Notes under the pieces: model-generated
Databases searched by the model: none
Seen by the model: the letters and a program-made list of their open reading frames with translations, nothing else
What the model was told of the DNA's origin: nothing
In this document: in pieces, positions 11,849 to 23,300 of the stretch
How the letters are laid out: each line of letters starts with the position of its first letter
Position numbering within the stretch: the first letter of the stretch is position 1
Position numbers and translations under genes: made by a program
DNA from: Irineochytrium annulatum
Taxonomy: Eukaryota > Chytridiomycota > Chytridiomycetes > Chytridiales > Chytridiaceae
Direction: 5' to 3'
DNA: 28,565 nt
Assembly: GCA_027600665.1 (NCBI GenBank)
Contig: JADGJL010000259.1
Span: 1-28,565, forward strand

Positions 11849-14292
11849 ATGTTTTACTCCGACGCGATCCTGTCTAAGAAGGGATCGCTGGGTAAGCAAA
11901 GGACAATTTGATCGGCCTGTTCTTAACAGTTCCACCTTTCAGCCAAGGTGTGGCTGGCGGCTCACTGGGAGCGCAAGCTCAGCAAGTCCCAGTTCTTGCA
12001 GACGAACATTGAGACATCAGTCGGTAAGATTCGATTTTGTCTATACGAGTGGCTAAGTCTGGAAGGCGCCATTGTCGGCGATGGTCAACAACCGATGGCG
12101 TTGCGGCTGTCCGGGCAGTTGCTTTTGGGAGTTGTTCGTATTTACTCGAGAAAAGCGCGTTACCTTTTGGAGGATTGCAACGAAGCCCTTATCAAAATTA
12201 AGATGGTGCGTGATATTAGTTGCTTCATGTTTATCATTATTATTTCCTAGGCATTCCGCCCCGGTGTGGTAGACATGCCTAATGAGACGGCTATGGCGAA
12301 CTTCAACGCTATTACGTTGCCGGATGCCATTAACGAATACGATATTCTACTTCCCGAGCCGGCACTGAACTTGAGGTACCATGCAACAATGTCTCGCAAC
12401 TGCTAAAAGATTGATTTTACAGCAACCTGCTTCGGGACCAGGATGCAATAGACGAGTACACCCCAAGTCAAAACATCTCTAGGACTGCGGATATTACTTT
12501 GCGAGACAGCCAAGCTAGCCAACCGTCTAAGGGTGACGATTTGCCGGACCTAGACTTGTTTTCGAACGAGCTTGGCGATATCCCCGAAGTCGAGAACGCT
12601 TTGAACTTCAACCTTGATTTCAATGGGGACGGAGATGGAATGGATCTGTTCTCTGGAGAGCGTGTTAGCGAGGTCCCGGAAGTTGAGCTCGGGCGAGAGG
12701 CTGCGGAGCCCTTGCCTTTTGAACCCGAGCCCCTAGAGCTAGACACCAGCCTTCAGAAGGACGACGAGGGGGTAGATAGCCGGGCGTCGAATGCGTTCGA
12801 GGAACCTTCGCTTGAAGAATCTGGACCTTCGCTTGTTAATGGCGATGGCGCCATTCACTTCGATGGTCCCGATTTTGACAATCCTCAAGAGTACGAGTTA
12901 AGGTGAGAGTGATTCCTGTTTGCGAACTCTAATACGCACCGTCAGCGGGAACCGCGAATCTGTTGGAAATGTTATGTTCGACTCGCCAAAAGGTAGAGGC
13001 GCAGTTGTAGCGGTAAAAGCTGATTCTTAGCGGGCGAAGCTGCAGAAGCAGAGGAAGATGACGTTAGGATTCTTCCAGCAAAATCAAAGCGCACTCGAGC
13101 GGCGAAGCCTGACGGCGGCGAGGAGGCTTCTCGTGAGAGCCCGAAGAAAGTGAACAAGAGGAGGAAGGTGATTGTCGATGATAAGATTGAGCTCCCGTCC
13201 GCTCAGATGAAGAAGCAGCTGGCTGACACATCGGATATTATTATGACGGTACCATTCTTTCTTTGGAGTTGTACTAAAGTGGTGAAGGAAAAATACGTTC
13301 CGACGTCCTTGCGATCGTTGGAGATCAACCTTATGCGTCGTCGCGGGAATGAGTCGAGCCGCGCGCCCGCCATCGGTGTTCCAGCGGAGCTTGCGTTCCT
13401 GTTCGATTTCCGGAAGATGCCGGTAGCCGTTCCCGAAATTGACGATCTCCTCGACAACGATGGCGATGGCGAAGTGATAAATCCGGAGCGAGCAAACGAG
13501 TTGGTTGAAGAGCAGCCTGAAGAGACGGAGCAACCCGTCCCTGCCAGCCCGCCTCGCAGGAAGCGGAAGGTGACGGACACGGAGGACGATGATATTGCGG
13601 ACGATGTCGACCCGACGAGGAGGAAGACCGAGTCGGGAGAGGAAGATCACAATGGGAGTGGTGGTGTAGAGGAAGTTCTGCCGGTTGACTCTACGTTGGA
13701 GGAATCGCTTAACGAGGTGCCCATGGAGGATGCCGGGTCGGCATTTGATCTGGGTATGAATTACCTGGTCGAAGAGGTTGGATTTAAAGTTATTGTTTGC
13801 ATTAACGTAGTTTTCTAGACCCATGGACTGCCAGAGAATGAGAGGATTGAATACAAAGAAGCGACCGCCGAAAAAGTCGGCCCGAAACGGAATTCCCATG
13901 GCGGTTTAGCGTTGTACGAGAGCCTGGAGGAGCCGAACGGCGAAGAGGAACAAATTTCAAGTGAGAAGGGCTTCAGCAAGAGCACAATCAGCACGATCAA
14001 AATCTTGCAAGAGCGGTTTGAAGGGGTTAAACCGTCGGAGAAACTCTCGTTTTCAGATATTTCTAGCGACGTATGTTCCATCGAATTAGATTTCTCTAAT
14101 AGGTTACAGGCCCGGCGCTCGGACGGCGCTCGTCTCTTTTTCGAGCTTTTGGTTTTGAGGACGAAAAATATGATTGACATAAAGCAGGATTCTGCTTACG
14201 GTGACATCAAGATCGGACAGAAGGTAAAGGTTTGTGTCCTTCAAATTTAATACTTCACTTAGAAAGCTTTGTTTGCTCCCGTGGCCGTTTAA
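11849..14292 (+). CDS. rad21: Cohesin kleisin subunit Rad21/Scc1
   Basis: Kleisin that closes the Smc1-Smc3 cohesin ring and is cut by separase at anaphase. Exons: 11849-11891, 11943-12023, 12066-12205, 12251-12375, 12423-12902, 12946-12992, 13031-13248, 13288-13776, 13819-14070, 14110-14223, 14263-14292, giving 672 residues. The N-terminal Smc3-binding domain (about 1-100) is very typical: [61 protein letters not shown]. The middle (about 130-560) is acidic and disordered with basic patches ([16 protein letters not shown]). The C-terminal winged helix that binds Smc1 ends the protein: [28 protein letters not shown]. The mitotic Rad21 form is favoured over meiotic Rec8 by the close N-terminal match. 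The last exon is only 30 nt and reads KALFAPVAV; a donor 6 nt later is possible. It is convergent with spg1 (80 bp between stops). Confidence 0.95.
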
Positions 14293-14372
14293 CCTTTCGG
14301 TGCGAAAAAAACCTTTTTGGATGTATATTGTATATTTAAAGCGATTGCGATGCGATGTCTGTGTCTATATGA

Positions 14373-15293
14373 TTAATACTCTAATATTGGCGCCCCAACT
14401 TCATCAATACACGGAATTGTACATTTAAGATCGAATGCTTTTGCAAGAACAATTTTGAATATCTTTTGCACGTTAATTGAGTGCGATGTCGAGCAGAAGA
14501 TGAGGGAAGCTTTCATTGCCTTCGCAAACTTGCGTGCCTGCAAATCGCTGTCAATACTCGTATTATAGCATAACCACCCACTTGCTTAGTTATTTCTTCC
14601 TGCTCCTCCCGCGGAAAGTTTGCGAAGCAATCGTACTTAGTACCAATCAAAAAAGGTATTGCGGTCTACGGGGGGTGTCATCACCTTAATAATGCGGAAG
14701 TCCCTTACCTTGTTGAACCCTCTTGCTTGCCGATACCACTCTTTGATAGAGTTGAGAGTGCTTTTGCGTGAAAGATCAAACATAAAAAGCAGGGCGATCG
14801 CATCGTTGCATACAAGTGGCAACATGTTAACGAATTCCCGCTGCCCTAAATGAGCCTGCATTAGTCAGCGTTCCTCCCAATCAAGAATGATAGAGGGCAA
14901 ATACGCGCCGACAGCTGCTCAAAAAAAAAAAAAAAAATTGCATTACCTCCCAAATCCCAGATGCTAAACGTAATCTCCGTATTCCGAATCGAGATCGTCT
15001 TCTCCATGAAGTTAACCCCTAAAGCAGTAAGTTAACTAAACAACCCAGACAGGGCATTTCCAACCCAGCGTCTGTATGTAGTCCTCGTCGAACGAACCCT
15101 CCACGTACTTCACCATCAGCGAAGTCTTGCCAATTTGGCTGTCGCCGACCATGCCCACTTTTATCAAGACGCTGTCGCAGGATGTGAGCAAACGCGCGAC
15201 ACACCATGATCACTAAAACAAATACCTGCTCTTCCGAACATCGTTCGTCGACGTTGAGAGCCGCTCATCGCTGGACATGGGATCCTTGCTCAT
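14373..15293 (-). CDS. spg1: Septum-promoting GTPase Spg1/Tem1
   Basis: Small Ras-like GTPase at the top of the septation initiation / mitotic exit network, acting at spindle poles upstream of the Cdc7/Sid kinases. Exons (minus strand): 15293-15226, 15171-15065, 15018-14947, 14845-14709, 14665-14582, 14537-14373, giving 210 residues (fission yeast Spg1 is close to 200). Signature sequences: [20 protein letters not shown] (P-loop), YIQTLGVNF (switch I), [16 protein letters not shown] (switch II; the Gly-Gly-Gln is assembled across an intron), [38 protein letters not shown] and a C-terminus without a prenylation box, as expected for Spg1. NKxD is replaced by TKYD, which is normal in this subfamily. 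The 101-nt third intron carries a 17-nt T run on the coding strand. It diverges from the dehydrogenase gene. Confidence 0.95.
14921..14937. repeat. A17 homopolymer inside an spg1 intron
   Basis: Seventeen consecutive A on the plus strand, which is T17 in the spg1 transcript, lie within the third intron near its 5' side. The polypyrimidine run follows the donor rather than preceding the acceptor. It is likely length-variable and is a place where the assembly may be inexact. Confidence 0.9.
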
Positions 15294-15370
15294 AAACAGA
15301 CGACGGAGACCAAAACTCAGTTGGCGAGGTTGTTCGGCGAAGGTGGTCAAAAATCGCTTGACCAGAGCTG
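15294..15370. promoter_or_regulatory. 77-bp divergent promoter, spg1 / dehydrogenase
   Basis: If the chosen start codons are right (15293 leftward, 15371 rightward) only 77 bp lie between the two coding regions, so the transcripts must start inside this stretch or overlap. No TATA box is visible. The spacing depends on the predicted first exon of the dehydrogenase. Confidence 0.45.
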
Positions 15371-16690
15371 ATGAGTCTGGCGGTCGCGATGGGCTTACGA
15401 GCACATTTCGTCACCACCTTCGCAGATCCGCGACCTTGGTCGGAGTCTATAGCTGCATAGCGGTTGTACTAAACTGAATGATCGATCAGGCTCGCCGCCA
15501 TCAGGAAATCCCTTGGGCAACTCTCGCCGCCATGCCCTGTCATCTTCTACCCAATTAACTGCCCGCCGGACATTCTCGCTGAAGAAGGGTTGGACTCGAA
15601 TTCGAAACCCCCGAACCCAGAGGACATTGAGATCGCCATCGTTGCTGACCCTCCTGTGTAAGTGGTGGGAGCAGGGTTGACTTTTCCTTGGCCTTACAGG
15701 ACGTCAGTGGCCTTTTAAAGACATTCCCGAGGCTCAAGTTGATCGCATCATATTGGGCTGGAGTGGACGGCATGCTCATGAAAGACGACCAGTTTCCTAA
15801 AGACGTGACACTCGTTCGCCTGGTGGATCCAGAGGTACCTCTTTCGCGTTGGCTTCGCTCTTATGTGTTAAAAAAACCTACAGATGACGCGTCTAATGTC
15901 GGAGACTTGCTTAGCTCACGTCCTCGCCTCCCATCGCTTCCACCTAGGTTTTCTGGCACAGCAACGCGTGCATCGATGGAATAAACGTCCGTACGGGATC
16001 AATCAGCCGATGACCAAGAATCGGAAGGTCGGAGTCTTAGGGATGGGAGAGCTGGGATCAGCAGCCTGCCGGGCTCTTGCTGCAAATGGATTTTCTGTTG
16101 TTGGCTGGTCTCGATCACCGCGGCCGTCGTTCGTTGTTCAGCCTTATACGGGCGGTGCGGGTCCAAACGAGGTGAAGACGTTGCATGGCAGCGACGGCTT
16201 TGAGGCTCTTGTGCGGCAAAGTGAAATTGTGGTCAACCTATTGCCGTTAACGAGGGACACCAAGTGGATTTTTTGCAAGAAGACGTTTGATATGATGCCA
16301 CGGGGTGTAACAATCATCAATCTTGCGCGAGGTGGCCACGTCAATGAGCCGGAGCTGCTCGACGCCCTGAACGACGGCAGGGTAGGCCATGCCGTATTGG
16401 ACGTATTTGAAACCGAGCCGCTTCCGGAAAGCAGTCCTTTTTGGGACCATCCGAATGTAATGAGTTGATAGCTTCGGATTGCTGATTACTAACGATCATG
16501 GGACAAAGGTCGTAATAACGCCACACGTTGCGGCTTTTACTAGTAAGCTTTGCGAGTGTTTGCTTAAGTCTAATACTCCAAAACAAACAAAGATCCGGAG
16601 ACAGCCTGCTGGATAATCGCAGAAACTTTACGGAAGTACCAAAACGGGGAAAAGCTGGAAAATGTGGTCGATTACAACAGAGGATATTGA
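15371..16690 (+). CDS. D-isomer-specific 2-hydroxyacid dehydrogenase (glyoxylate/hydroxypyruvate reductase A-like)
   Basis: NAD(P)H-dependent oxidoreductase; the GhrA-type subgroup reduces glyoxylate and hydroxypyruvate. Exons: 15371-15438, 15490-15657, 15708-15834, 15884-16456, 16509-16542, 16593-16690, giving 355 residues. Visible: substrate-domain start CPVIFYPINCPPDIL; PRLKLIASYWAGVDGML; a Rossmann motif KVGVLGMGELGSAACRALA; INLARGGHVNEPELLDAL carrying the catalytic Arg; DVFETEPLPESSPFWDHPN with the Glu; and TPHVAAFTNPETA with the His. The main body is secure. The first exon is inferred: no ATG lies in frame before PVIFYPIN, but an intron ending at 15489 with a good branch site connects in phase to ATG 15371, giving a basic N-terminus (MSLAVAMGLRAHFVTTF) that could be a mitochondrial presequence. 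The donor of intron 2 has an alternative two bases upstream with a different acceptor. Confidence 0.88.
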
Positions 16691-16814
16691 GTTTATCTAG
16701 ATAGCTTCCGGCATTTCTCCGTTCTTAATAGAAACATATTCCACAGCAGCAGAAGTGTAACACCAATAAATTTCGAGCAAGCAATTGTCAGCTGGAGTCG
16801 CGCTGGAGACACAC

Positions 16815-19800
16815 ATGCGCCCTCCCAGTCGCAGAGGACAGGCTGGCGCCTCTTCACAGCGGACCACCTCGGATGCCGCCTCATCCTCGCAAAGGAGAGG
16901 GGAGACGGCGCTAGCAAGGCCGTCAGTATTTGATCGACTCGGCGAGAAGAACCCGAGTTCGACCAGCTCTGCAGCCAAATCGAGAAAGCGCGAGAAGCAA
17001 GCAGCTACTTCTAGCAGTGATGTGAGTAGCGACGACGTATTGTTTTTAATGGGCCTAACCAGATTTGTTTTAACGCTTTGTTCGTCCGCACAGCCAGTCC
17101 CGACTGCATCGGGTTCGCCTGTTAGGAGTGTGGAGCGACGGGAGTCCTCTGAATACAACATATTAGGACAGGGAGCTGGCGGGCAACGGTGACTTTGTTT
17201 TAACGTTTCGCATGCCTTATAGAGCTCAGCGTTTCTCGAGTTATTGTCGTGAGTTCGAAGGACGAGGAGGCGGAAGGTGCAGTTGGGCTATCCGCTGGAA
17301 TCACGCAAATTTCACCTCCCCTTGTGACGCCGGAATCTTTACCGGCAACATCATCGCGTAATCGAATACTTACAGTCGACGTGAATGTGCCTAAAGAGGA
17401 GGAGGATGACATCATATCCCTTAACGTCAGTGATGATGAGGAGATGGAAGAACGATCGAAGGGCGCCGTCAATATGAAGCGTTCGGAAGAGACGCTAGAG
17501 AGTGCAATTAACCAATCGGAAAGAAAATCAGACGCCGAAGACATTTCCGTGAAGCGCTTATTTAGACCGGAGCAACTCAACCCTGGGCCGTCAAATACTT
17601 CACGGCGGCTTGAGAACGCTAGTCGAGATAAACGACAGGATTCGGCAAGGCCCTTAATATCAATTGATCGTGCTATTGAAGATGTTGTGGCTGAAAGGGA
17701 TTCGGTTTCCATAGTGGCGGATGGGAGAGCGGCCAAACGACCTCACGACGCCATCGTTAGCAACTCTTCGCACGAGTACCCGATAGCCAGTGGCCGGAGG
17801 GACAACTTAGGCGTACTTTCCATCGACGACGCCTTCGAGGAGACCGACACGGACTTTAAACGGCGGAAACGAACAGAGGATTCTTCCGAAGATCATGTTC
17901 GATCTGGCGGGCTGAACCGTGCGGACGAGGGCGGCAGTAACGTTAATGCGTTAAAGAGAGGGCAACGAAAGCAATCACCCCCGTATCGAAGACCGATTGC
18001 CACCCAGATTCGCTCGCGACCACTACCTCAGCCGCATCCCCCGCCGCACTGGCGACCCCTTGCGAAGAATGAGCCTGCTATTTATGGGATGTACCGCCGC
18101 GAATTCGAGCAGTGCGTGAAGGAAGGGAAGACACCGCCGCCACCGCCGGCGTTCTGCATTGCTCCTCTTCCGCACCAGCGGTCACACGGACCTGGGATGC
18201 GCGACGAAAGGGCCCACCATAGCCCGCCGTTGGGCAAAGGAGGACCCCCTCTTGGCGGACGGTTCACCGGCGAGCCGGGTGGGCGGTACGGACCTCGCGG
18301 ACGGGGTGTGGGTGGTGCGGGTGGTGGTGTTGGGAACATGGGCGGCGAATCGGGTCCGGGAGCTGGGCGATTGGGTGGTGCGGAACCATGGTCAGAGAAT
18401 AGGGCTGGCGAGGATAGGTGGAACGCTCGTAGACCTGATGTGAGTTGGCTTACTTTTACGGGTGGGGTTGTTGGGTTGGATTATGCGGGTTGGAAATGGG
18501 GGCGTGTACGGGGCGTTTTAAAAGCAAGACTGGTGGAGATGGTTGAGGCGCATCGTTGGCTCTCCATCGTGGGCAATCTGGTTGAGGCGATTCGTTGTTA
18601 TGCCGGCACCGCCGAAGAAACGAATTATTTCTCAACCGATCTTTTCCCTCCAGCATCACGAAGCACGCGGACCCCCATACCAGGAACGGTGGAATGACCG
18701 CCGTGCCGGACCTGCCTATCCTTACAATAATACGAGCGCCGCGGCGGGGCCGGGGAATCGGCCTTCGATAGCTCAGGATCACCACCCTGAACGAAGAATA
18801 TATCACGAGCGTGTCCAGGATCGATATGAAGCAGTTGACAACGGCGAAGCCCCATTCAGAAGAGATGCTGGATACGCGCATTCGCGGGCAATACCAGGAA
18901 ACAACGGCGATGGAGGTCGTGGCGGATCAAGCTTTGGGAGTGGTGATCATGACAGAGGAAGAGAAAGAGTGCAGTCGGCTCCTTTCGATAGTCAGATGGG
19001 TAGCGAGAGGGCTATGTCGCAGGATGGTCGGTATCAACGTCAGGCGGCGCGTCCGGCTCAGGCGATAGCTGGACAATATCCGCCGTCAAAAACACCCGTT
19101 ATCCGACCGGACGTTTTGCCATCGACACTGAGCAACCCTGTCAAACCGGTTCCCCTACAGCGGCAGGAGGAGCCGGCTGTGTATGGAAATGGGCCTCAAG
19201 GGCGTCTTGGAATGGGCGAAGCGGAAATTTATTCGCAGACGGACAGGAGAAGGGTGGGCGAGACTCAACAGCACCCATCGCGTGCGGTCCCTTATGCGAA
19301 CGGCGATCACCGGGACACGACAGTGACCGTGATTCAGCCGACTGCATACCCTCGCGACGCGGCTGCCGCTAAGTCGACGGATATGCCCTCCCGGCCCACG
19401 GCCGCGGCCATCGTCACGGCCCCGACTTCCGCCCGCCACGTCGCCCAACTTCAGCATCACACTCACCATTCGCACCATCATCACGCCAGCATGCCAGGAG
19501 CCTGGTCCCACCCGACGGGGGGGCCACTGCGGACTCCCCACCCACTGCCCCGTCCGCCCGCACCCGCCGCCGCGCCGAAGCTTCGGCTTGGGCGCGAGAT
19601 TACAAGGAATCTGATCGTGCTGGAGGCCGTTGGGGAAGAAGCGCGTAATTCAATCAAAGAGTTCGAGGCGCGGGAGGACCGTGAGAGGGCGGAGGCTATG
19701 GCTCGACTCGGGAGCACCGCGGCGGTGACGGGGTATGGGAACCTTGGGCTGAGCGTTGTGCCTGAGGGCGTACTTCACGGGGGCATGATGGGGCCACGCC

Positions 19801-19880
19801 TTTCGTACGGTAGGGCGGTCGAGGGGCACGGTCGCAGCGGGATGGGGAGGGGAAGCGGGTACCAGGGAAATTATTATTAG
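16815..19880 (+). CDS. Unassigned, mostly disordered protein, Gly/Arg/Pro-rich
   Basis: I do not recognise a family. Exons: 16815-17021, 17094-17188, 17230-18439, 18654-19880, giving 912 residues. Order of features: Ser/Arg-rich start; acidic Ser/Glu-rich part (about 105-350) with basic clusters such as FKRRKRTED that could be nuclear-localisation signals; a Pro-rich but less degenerate block near 355-405 (PLPQPHPPPHWRPLAKNEPA, IYGMYRREFEQCVKEGKTPP); a Gly-rich RG-containing tract near 430-480 (GGRYGPRGRGVGGAGGG); a Gln/Arg/Ser-rich part; a His run (HHTHHSHHHH) near 775; and one likely helix near 815-860 (LGREITRNLIVLEAVGEE). The composition suggests an RNA- or chromatin-associated scaffold; that is inference. 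The 214-nt third intron is much longer than its neighbours and may hide an exon. The ATG at 16815 is the first good start. Confidence 0.72.
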
Positions 19881-20341
19881 GGCATTTTGCTTCTAAGGCA
19901 TAGCCAAATGTGGAAACAGTATGATAGCTATTAGTTGTAACTTTATCTTCAATACATCGCTGAGTCGGTGCGCTTATTTATTGGACTTTGTCACGGGCCT
20001 CACTTCCTGTAAGGTGCCAAGCGAGAAGTTTAGCCCACATCAGCCTCTCTCTAGACGAAGATCATGGCCGCATTCCTTGCCTGCAGTGTCTCAACCTTGT
20101 CGTAATCATGTTTAATCTTTATTAAGAGGGAGCGGAACTCGAAGAACGCATTTGTCAGCTAGATACAGAGACCAGAGAAGCACAATGGATGAAAAGTCTG
20201 GAGTAGGGAAAGATGAGGAAGGATATTCTTTTGGGTGATCGCGGAAACACCTCATAGTAGGGACTCAAATCATATTTGTCCGTATAAGCACAGCGAAAAG
20301 GAAGAAGAGATCATCCTACGTGAAATGTCCAGTCAACAGCC
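19881..20341. other. Convergent spacer between two stops
   Basis: About 460 bp lie between the stop of the disordered-protein gene and the stop of the NDT80-type gene, so this should contain both 3' untranslated regions. Open frames here are short or run antisense into the NDT80 gene. No RNA gene, repeat or defined terminator can be supported. Confidence 0.6.
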
Positions 20342-23300
20342 TCACTTTTCCATCATAGAGCAACCCCCGCCCTCAAAGGCATCATCAAGTCCCGGCGCGA
20401 GCGTCGAGTACTCGCCCCCATACATCGTCGCATCGCTGCGCGCTCTCCGATGGTGCGCATGCAGGCGCTGCATCGTTGCGCCGCTCTGCGACCGTCGGCC
20501 CTCGAGCAACCCGCCGTACATGCCCGCGCCGTCGCTCTGCACCGTTAAATTGTTCTCCACCAACCCCGCGGCCGTCGGCATGCCAGCACCCCAACCCCCA
20601 AAGTCCTTCTGTGACCCGTGCTCAAACTCGACGAGGAGATGCTCGATCGGATCAAACGCCATCGGCGCCACCACCCCGTCCCCGGTCGGCGCCCAGGTCC
20701 CAGCTGCGTCGCCGCCAGCACCGAGCGGCGGCGGCGCCCAAGGGGCAGCGGCGGCCGCCGCGCCCCAGTCATCCCACTCGACCATCATCCGCTTCGCCAG
20801 CTCGATGTTCTCTGGGCTCATCGCGACGCCCGGCGGCGGCAACCCGCCGCAACTCGCGGCACTCAGCATCCGCGTCGGGTCCGTCAGGTCGTCCAACGTG
20901 AAGCCCATGAACGCGTCCCCGGCCCCGGCACCGACACCGGGCCCGTTGACGCCGTTGCCGCCGCTGGTACCGACACCCGCGGCTGAGTCGACGAAGGACG
21001 TGGGGCACCCGCCAAAGAGGGCCGCCTCGAGCGCTCGAGCACCGGTGCTGTCGACGCCGTTACCGGCCGGCCAGCCCGAAGACGGGTCGTCGACGAACGG
21101 GCCGGAAGTCGACGTTGAAAGCCAGGGCGCGATCATGGATGCGGCGCGCTGGATCGGCGTGGCAAAGTTCGGGCTCAAGGGCGTCGCGGGGTATCGTCCT
21201 TCTTCGGCGTCGTCCACGCCGCCCTCCGCGTCCATGGCGTCCAGCCTCCCCGACGACCCGGCGGCCGCCGCATGCGACAGCGACGCATGCTCCCCCGCGA
21301 GGCCGGCCCACGGGTCGTCCCCCGGGACTAGCGACGCGGTTGTCGTCGCGCGGGACGGCACCGCCACGGGTGACGGGCAGTACGCGGTCGCGTCCGAGGA
21401 CTCGGACATGCGTCGCTGGCGGGACCAGCGGCGGAGCGGGTGGGAGGGGTCCGCGTCGATGTCCTGCCGCAGGCCTGAGGCGGTCGCGTTGAGGTCCGTT
21501 GACGCCGGCGCCATGGTGGGGAGGTGGGGGTCGAGATGGGAAAATGCGGTGGGCAGGCCGTAGGGGGTGACCGGGTGCTGGTCAGGTTGGTAGGGGTTTG
21601 AGTAGGAGACATGGACTGAAGGATCGGTGTAGGACTGAAGGAGGGGATCAGACACGGGGATATTCGCATGTTGCTGCTGCTGCTGCTGTGGGTGGATTTG
21701 CCGCTGCTGGCCGGACGAAGAGGTGTTAATATATAGCGGCTGCGGCGGAGTTCTGTGAGGAACAGCCACGGGACCGATGCCGGCGCTATCGACTGGCTGG
21801 TGGTGCTGTGGCTGGTAGAACGCAGGGGCTGCCGGATTCGTCTGGTAGGTAAATGTGGAGGCGGGAGCTGCGTGCTGTTGCGCGGAGGTCGGAAAGACCG
21901 AGCGGTAAACCCCGGGCTGGGACGCCATGCTGTGCGTGGCGGTGAGGGTCATGCTCTCGGTCGCGATGAAAGGCGGTAAGGCGTTGAACTCGGTGGGCGG
22001 TGGGACATTCGCGAGGTGATGGTGGCTGACCAGGGGGTGTTGCGTGTGTGCAGCGCCCGGGTAGAGGTGGAAGCCAGTGTGGTAGGGAATGTTGCTGGCC
22101 GGGACGTTGGGGACGGGGTTGAGGTATGGTTGAGAAGGGGTTTGCACTTGATGCGGCAGAGGTTGCGTGACGGGGTGGGCGAAGTGTTGTGGAATAGGAG
22201 TCGTCATTTGACTTGGCACGTGAGCAGGGGGACCGGCGGGGACCTCGTCCTTCAGCGCGCCGCTCTTCGAACGCTTCAAGGTCGTCCCACCGTCGATTTC
22301 GTCGTCGTCCTCCCCAGAATCGTCACCCTCGTCCGCTTCCTCAGCCTTCCACCCTGACGCCGCGGTCCCTGCAACACCCGAAGCAGCCTTCACCGTGATC
22401 CGCTTCGTCGTCGAGCCAGCAGCCGGCCCTTCATTGCTGTAGTGTGACGGCGACCGTCCCCGGACGACGATGGGGTGCGAAAGCAGGGAAGCAAAGTGGA
22501 CATGCCTGTCGCCGGCGCAGTTGGCGATGAGTTCGACACAAATGACGTATAACTGCCCTGCAGATGCCCTGTTACCCGAGGGTGTCGATGCCTGTTGATG
22601 TTAAGTTAGTTCATGTTTGCTCGACTAAATAATATACAGGCTGACTATTGTTACCTTAAACTGCAATCGATCGAAAACCGCCACATAGCTCTGCTGCTGC
22701 GCGGAGACCCCGGTAGCGCCATCGGGACAACCCCCGGGCAAGATGACCCTCATCTCCGGCGCGCCCTTGGGACCTTTATCCCTCTTGGCCGTGTGTTGCA
22801 CAATCGCGATGGCGCGAGAGCTGTTCTGCACCCGGGCCGAGAGCGACACGCTGAAGGTCAGGACGGGCAGTGGTGGGTCGGATGAGGATGGCAGGTGGAT
22901 GAAGAGGGACTCGGACGGGAGTGGTGGGTGCGCTGCAGCGGTGGTTGATAAAGAGAGGGACGGGTGGGACGTGATCGGGGAGAGCCCGGAGGAGGCGGAA
23001 GAGGAGAGGAGGGTGTACGCGCACGCGACGCGGAAGTAGTTGCGCCTGTAGCATATCAAGGAGTCGTCCTCGGCCTTGGAGAAGCCTTCGGTGGCTCCGC
23101 AGAGGACCTCGGGCTCGTAGTCGACGCCGGAGGAGCTGCGGAGCAGGGCGTGACGGATTGTCGGTTGACTGAGAGGTAGTTCATTAGAAAACGTCTTGCC
23201 AGAGGAGCAGGCAGCGCGAAGGCCCGCGTCCAACATTCGCTAATTAATCGCGTCATTTACAACTTACCCAACGAACGGCGACTTGTCCTCCTTTTCGGTC

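Noticed and set aside
11849..14292. Calling the kleisin Rec8 (meiotic) instead of Rad21
   Set aside because: The N-terminal block [20 protein letters not shown] and [18 protein letters not shown] are of the mitotic Rad21 type.
18456..18881. A 141-codon minus-strand frame across the long intron of the disordered-protein gene
   Set aside because: Arg-rich shadow of coding sequence on the other strand, with no independent support.
20235..21563. A 442-codon open frame on the plus strand
   Set aside because: It is exactly antisense to the GC-rich tail of the NDT80-type gene, is dominated by Ala/Pro/Ser/Arg, and carries no motif; long antisense frames are expected opposite such sequence.
23169..23267. 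A 28-nt first intron in the NDT80-type gene ending at the nearest acceptor
   Set aside because: It shifts the next exon out of the frame that encodes CYRRNYF; the 99-nt intron has a better branch site and keeps frame.
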